A stretch of 8,800 nt of DNA from a bacterium. GTDB lineage: Bacteria; UBA9089; CG2-30-40-21. Below the pieces are notes generated by a model that was given only the letters and a program-made list of their open reading frames with translations, made no database searches and had not been told where the DNA came from. Location: contig JASEHA010000070.1 in the NCBI GenBank assembly GCA_030018795.1, positions 1 to 8,800 of the forward strand. The letters are read 5' to 3'. Shown one piece after another: positions 1-6,300 of the stretch; within the stretch, counting starts at the first letter, position 1; each line of letters begins with the position of its first letter. The translations under genes and the position numbers were made by a program.

Positions 1-318
1 CGCCACCGTAGCTGAGCCAACCATGACCAGCGTGGATTCTGTGGTAACAGTCAGAGTGTTTGCCCCAGAGCTGGTTGTGTATGACCCATTGCCTGCATAG
101 CTGACCGTAATGGTATGTGTGCCAGGGCTAATGCTTGCGGTGTAGCTTATCGTGCCTACACCAGAGGCATTGGTTGTGGTGGTTCCAACCACTATGCCGC
201 CCACATTGAATTCCAGCACCTCACCGGGCAAAGCTGCATCATCATCGTCTGTAAGCGTGCCACGCAACTCAACGTTATCGCCATATGCCACTGTAGCTGA
301 GCCAACCATCAATTGGGT
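1..318 (-). repeat. Tandem bacterial Ig-like repeats (Big_3-type), one complete copy and the start of a second
   Basis: Copy 1 (318-34, 95 residues) reads TQLMVGSATVAYGDNVELRG, then TLTDDDDAALPGEVLEFNVG, then TTTNASGVGTISY, then GTHTITVSYAGNGSYTTSSG and ends NTLTVT. The 'Y-G-D-x-V-x-L-x-G-T-L-T ... L-x-G-x-x-L-x-F-x-V-G ... T-N-A-S-G-V-G ... G-T-H-T-I-T-V-S-Y-A-G-N-x-S-Y' pattern is a repeated bacterial Ig-like domain common in giant surface proteins. Copy 2 starts at 33 with TLVMVGSATVA and runs off the window. Period is 285 bp. At DNA level, 1-24 and 286-309 are almost identical, so at least this stretch was duplicated or homogenised more recently than the DUF11 array. Confidence 0.85.
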
Positions 319-3300
319 ATTCTGCCTTACTGCCACTGTTCCATTAAACGGTGTAAAGCTCACCTCCATAGTAGAAGTACCCATAACAACTGTCTTCCGT
401 GGAGTATCCAGGCTAAATGTAATCATACCCGCCCCTATTGCCTTTGCCCTAAAGGTGATATTGAGCACCTGACCTGTCCCTGTAGCAGGATCCTTATCAT
501 GTGGGATGCCAACACCATAATCTATGGTTCCGCTGCCATTGTTATAGCCTGAAGCAAGTACATCTGCACCAGCTGGGAACCCGCCAAAGGTAAGTGTCGC
601 AACCTCCAAAACACTTGGGTTAAAGCAAAGCCGCAGGTCCACAGCCGTAAACTTCGGAGCATCCTCAAGCGAAATACCAATAGTAAATGTGCTTCCGAGC
701 AAAACATCCTGTGCTGCTGGCTCAACCTTGAGCAGCGTAGTTGATGTAGCCTTAGCCTTAGTTATCGGCGGAGCCGGGGATGGAGACGGTGGAGCTGGTG
801 AGGGCAACAAAGCAAAGTATGTCCCTGATACCTCTTTGAAGAAATTCAGCCTTAATACCCCAAAATCAAAGGCATTCACATTGCCATCTCCAGTAAAGTC
901 GCAGTTGATATATCCATCCCTTGTCAAGATACCCTTATCCTGCCAGCCAATATCACTTGAGTTCTTGAAATATGCCTTACGCAGGTATCCAAAGTCAAAC
1001 GCATCTACCTTGAATTTCCCATCAGCAAGTTTTCCGTCAGCATCAGCATTCAGCAGGGTCAATGTGCCCAGGGTAAGTGTGCCATTGGATGGGACGATTA
1101 TATCCTTCCAGACCCTGGGGGATGCCCCTGGCATATAGGTGCTCACTGTCCCATAAACAATGCCGGGTGATACATTTTCTATGCAGAAGTATCCACTGGC
1201 ATCTGTAGTTGTCCCCAGGCTTGTCCCTTCAATCTTCACCGCAACACCAGCATGACCATTAACCCCTGGAATATCAAGAACAGCATAACCTTGCAGCTTG
1301 CCAACCCCCATCTGGTTTATCGTTACTGTTGCATTCTCTGTATTAAATGGGATAGCCTGTAAGTCATTTAGCAATAAGCTCTTACCTATATTAAAGCTAA
1401 TCAGGGCACATCCTCCGGCCTTAGCCTTAAAAGTAATCCTCATCACTGTCCCTGTGCCAGAAGAGGTGCCGCTAAATAGCCCAACCGCATAGGCAATATT
1501 ACCAGTGGTATTGGTATAGGTAGCACTAATGACACTGCCGCCTGTCGGGAAGCTGCCAGGGCTGATTCCTGTTACCTCCAGCAGATATGGATCAAAGCCA
1601 AGGTGTGTCTCTATGGTCGTAAAGTCTGGAGCACAACCCAGCTCAACCTCTAAGCTAAAACTATCTCCCTTAGAAACAGTTTTGGTTGCTGGTGTAATCC
1701 TGAACACAGGGCCGGATAGGATAAGGGTGCTGGTGTCAGACCCAGTTTTTATCTCTACATTCCCTGCCTCATCCATGGCAATGCTTCTAAAGGCATAGCT
1801 ATGACCAGCCTTGCCATAGAATGTTGAAGATGTAGCTATGGTATCCTTAATCCAGCCTGTCCATTGCCCGCCATTATCTGCAACCTCAATACTGTAGCTG
1901 CTTATTGCCCCATGTGTCCCATGAGTGCCACCAGCTGTATCTGTCCCTGCCCAGCTTACATCAAAGGCAACATTTGTCTGTGTTGCCGCAAGTGCCAGGA
2001 CATTCGATACAGGCGGAGTAAAATCAACCACATGAACAGTAGCCGGGGTTGTCATCCATTCATTATAGTCAAACCTGATGTCCGCGGTATTCATTATTAT
2101 TGTCCCACCGCTTAAGCCTGCTTTGGTCTTAACACTGAAGTTAACAAACCCCTCACCATCGTGTGGGGTAACATTGGGCGGCAGGCCATTTGAGCCACTA
2201 TGGAAATTAAACAGCCATGTAATGGTGCCGTTGGTATCGTCATAGTTATAGCTATAGGTCAGGCTGCCACGACCGCTATTATTAAACTCATCTACAGAGG
2301 CATAAACCACATTCCCTACACCAACCTCTTCAGGTATCATACTGCTCAAGTCAAAACTTGACGCATCAAGCCTGTCAATTACCTTGACCAATATCGCACT
2401 GGCTGAGGCTGTAGCCATATTCTCAAAGTGAATGGTATAGTCAATCAATTGGTTGTCCTTAAGACACCTTGCCGGGCTGGCAACCTTATCATTTGGGTCC
2501 ATTGATGTAACTACCGTCTCAACCTCAGTATACTTATTATTGGTATAATCACTCTCATCACTGGTAGTCTGAACCTTGATGATGTTATAGATATTGACAC
2601 CATCCTTAGTTTCCTCATTTACACGAACAACTACCTGACAATACCCATCTGTCTGGGCACCAAGGCTGCCTATCTGCCATGTAAGACTATGTGAGGTGCT
2701 ATCATAGCTGCCAGCAGGAGAGCTTAACAAGTATTCAACATTTGCATCTAATTTATCTATAAGCATCACATTATCTGCCTGCATGGTGCCGATATTGCCA
2801 TAGGTGATATAATATGTCTTCTCAAAGCCTGGTCTGGCTTCAGTCCCCCACTTGCTGACCTTAACATCAACCCTTGCCTCAGCCACATGGGTGGTACAGG
2901 TTGCCTGATTATTTTTCAGATTGTCCTCAGCTGAGAGGCTTGTTATCTCAACCCTATTGGTTAATGTTGTTGAAGCAGCCACACTTTGAGAAACCGTAAC
3001 CTTAAAGCTCTTTACCTCCCAGGCAGAAATCGTACCCATTGCCCAGATAAGCTTATTGCTATATTGAACAGGCTCTATCCCGCTGGTATTGCTTACATAG
3101 ATCATCCCAGCATCTAATGTATCAGTAATAGTTGCCCCAATGGCATCGCTTGGGGAATGATTGGCATAGTTGATGGTATATTCAATATTCTTGCCAATCA
3201 GCACCTCCCTTGAGCCAAACTTATAGACACTCAGGTCAACAATTGGCTCAACCACATGGGTTGTGACTGTGGCACGATTATTGTCTGTATTACTGTCACT

Positions 3301-6300
3301 ATTAGTACTTATCACCTCAACCACATTGGTCAGGGTAGTAGATGCCACAACCATGCTGCCTACCAATACTGTCAGGCTAAAGTCAACAGACTCACCCGGC
3401 TCAATGTTCCCTATCTTCCAGGTGATAACATTACTGGTTTGTGTTCCTTGTTTCGTACTGCTTACATAAAACACCCTATTATCCAGTGTATCCCGAATAA
3501 CCACGCCAGTTGCCCTGCCTGTGCCCTGATTAATACACCTTATCTGGTACTTCATCTTATGACCAGCGGTTACCTCTCCCTCACCCCACTTGAAGATAAC
3601 CATATCAGGCTCAGGAACAATGACATGGAGAGATGCTGTCCCCTTATTATTGGTATAATCTGTTTCTTTAGAGTCTGTCTTAATCTCAACCATATTGGTT
3701 AATGTTGAGGAAGCAGGGATGTTATTGTCAAGTGCTACCCTCATCTTAAATCTCTTTTTACTCCAGCCCGAAACCGTGCCAACGCTCCAGATAACCTGAT
3801 TGTTAATCGTAGCTGCTGCCAGTTTACTATCATCACTGACATAACTCATCCCTGACACCATGGTATCTGTAATGCGGACATTCGAGGCTGCCCCGGGTCC
3901 CTGGTTGGAATAGGTAATATAGTAAACAACATCTTGCCCAACGCCTGCCTGTGAGGGGCCATCCTTTCTGACAACCAAGTCAACCTCAGGCTTATCCGTT
4001 TCGGCTACTTGATAGTTATCTACCATAACTACAGATACGGTTGATGTGGCTCGATTATCATCTGCATTTTTCTCATCTGTCTCACTGGTAATCTCAATGA
4101 CATTGGTCAACAGGGTAGAGACAGCCTCATCTACCTTAAGGGTTAACTGGAATGACCCGCCAGTATATGGCATTACTGTCCCCAGGTTCCAGCTTACACT
4201 ACCAGTTGATGTCCCTGTAATACCAAGCGTATCGCTTCCATAGCTTACCCCAGATGGCAGGTAATCAGTTATCACCACATTCGTTGCTGGAGAATTGCCA
4301 TTATTTTGATATTTTATCCAGTAACTGATCGTATCGCCCTCAGCCACCTGTCTTATGCCAGCATATTTTGAGATACAGAGGTCAGCCATTGGAGCAACCA
4401 CAGTTATGGTTGCTGTTGCCCGATTGTTTTCAGGATAAGATTCAAGGGAGAAGCTCTTGATGTCAATGATATTGTTTAAGATACTGCCAATAGTAACATC
4501 TGAGGCTATCCTTGCCCTTACCGTAAAATAGCCATATCCACCCCAGCCTGTGGCAAGCTTACCAATCTCCCAGCGAATCTTTGTTCCCCTTGCTGTTGTT
4601 GTGGCTATTGTCCCATTTCCAGAACGGCAAGAATCACTGATGTAAACCAATCCAGTTGGCAGATGATCAACAATCACCACTCCATGAGCATTCGCATTAC
4701 CCTTATTCCAGTAATAAACCTGATACTCTATATCCTGACCGGGCACACCCTCAATATCGCCATTCTTCCAGATACCAAGGTCAACCTCAGGCTGGACAAT
4801 ATAAGTAGTTACTGTTGCTCGATTGTTGTCAGGTTTTGTATCCTGGGGGCACAATACCTCAACCACATTGGTCAATGGAGATGCAGCCGCATCAGATATG
4901 GTCCCAATCAACTCAAACCTTACCACCTCTCGCCAGCCGCTCATGGTCAGGGTGCCGTAATTCCATGCAATCTGATATGGAGACTCCAGAGTGCCTGAGC
5001 CAGTAATATTGCAGGGGATACCACTTGTATCGGTAGCATATGTCATGCCAACAGGCAGGGTATCGACAACCATAACGTCGTGAGCATCACTATTGCCCTT
5101 ATTACGCAGCACAATGGTATAGCTGACCTTCTTAACATTATTGCCAGAGGCATCATCCATGACAATCTCATCTGGCCCCCATTTTTCAACAACCATATCA
5201 ACCTCTGGTGAAACTACCTGTGTAGTAAAGCTTGCACCATTGTTATCAGGGTTGTTATCAATGGGTAAGATACTAATCATGTTGGTTAAGGCAGGTGTGC
5301 CAACAATATCCTTATCTACCTTAACCTTTATCTGCAGCCAGCCCCATTCCCCTGGCTCGATGGAGTCGAAATACCATTGCAATATGTTACTACTTAGTGT
5401 AGGTGTCCCCAGTCTATTTTTATTCCACCAATTATCCTCTGTGGCAACATAGGTAACGCCTGCTGGCAATGTATCTGTAATCGTTCCAGCTCCAGACGGC
5501 GAGTTCCCTTGATTGGAGTAACTTATCCAATAGGTTATCTCGGATCCAGGGGCAGCCTCAACTGGCCAGCCTGATTTTGAGATAACAAGGTCAACAAACG
5601 GCTTGCTTGCCTGAACAGTAAAGGTAGAGCAATTGTTGTCATCGGTTGTCTCTGTGCCAAACATAGAAGTACTAATATTTACCACATTAACCAGACCAGC
5701 TCCATTTGTAATCGTATCATCCAGATGCACGATCAGTTCAAGATAATTACCCCAGTATGTAGGAGAAAGGCTATCTATCTCCCATGTCAACACATATGGC
5801 GATAGGACAGTCCCACTGCCTGTAATAGCAGGTGTGCCAAGGTTTGTATTGCTCACATAGCTTACCCCGGCTGGCAGGGTATCAACAATGGTCACACTGC
5901 CAACATCTGTATTCCCCTGATTGCCAAAGCTGATGTAATAGGTATAGTCCTCACCAGTAACTGCCCCTTCATTCCTCCACCAGGAGCCTCCCTTATTGAT
6001 AAACAGGTCAAAGGAGGCATCCTCTATCATGGTAGTAATGATAGCTCGATTGTTTTCGAGCATTTCTTCCTGACTGCTGGTTCGTACCTCTACCACATTC
6101 GTCAAGGTGCCGGGTGTATTCTGATCAATAATGCCTGTTATCTGGAAATACTTGCTTTCCCATGAGGGCAAGCTGCCTAATTTCCAATGCAGGGTGGTGA
6201 TGCCACTTGTATCTGTACCCAATATTGGCTCAATCCCAAGTGTATTGGTGCTATACATTACCCCTTGAGGCAGATAATCAATCACATTCACATCCATTGC

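Noticed and set aside
152..1138. Plus-strand open frames at 115-300, 152-472, 313-552 and 689-1138, and a minus-strand frame at 522-725
   Set aside because: All lie inside the continuous minus-strand gene, antisense to or out of phase with well-formed cohesin, dockerin and Ig-like domains. Their products are low in recognisable structure and I saw no supporting ribosome-binding context.
328..1713. Cellulosomal scaffoldin
   Set aside because: Only two divergent cohesins are seen, with no carbohydrate-binding module or glycoside hydrolase, and they are embedded among adhesin-type repeats. A general surface-assembly role fits better.
1298..2115. Plus-strand open frames at 1298-1492, 1529-1798 and 1864-2115
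   Set aside because: They are antisense to the cohesin-like, FnIII-like and DPNDK modules, which have strong protein-level motifs on the other strand.
3256..3702. Plus-strand open frames over the DUF11 array (3256-3702, 3263-3469, 4046-4243, 4663-4998, 4815-5006, 5141-5452, 6187-6387, 6941-7138)
   Set aside because: They occur at matching places of successive repeats and are antisense reflections of the conserved minus-strand motifs, not independent genes.
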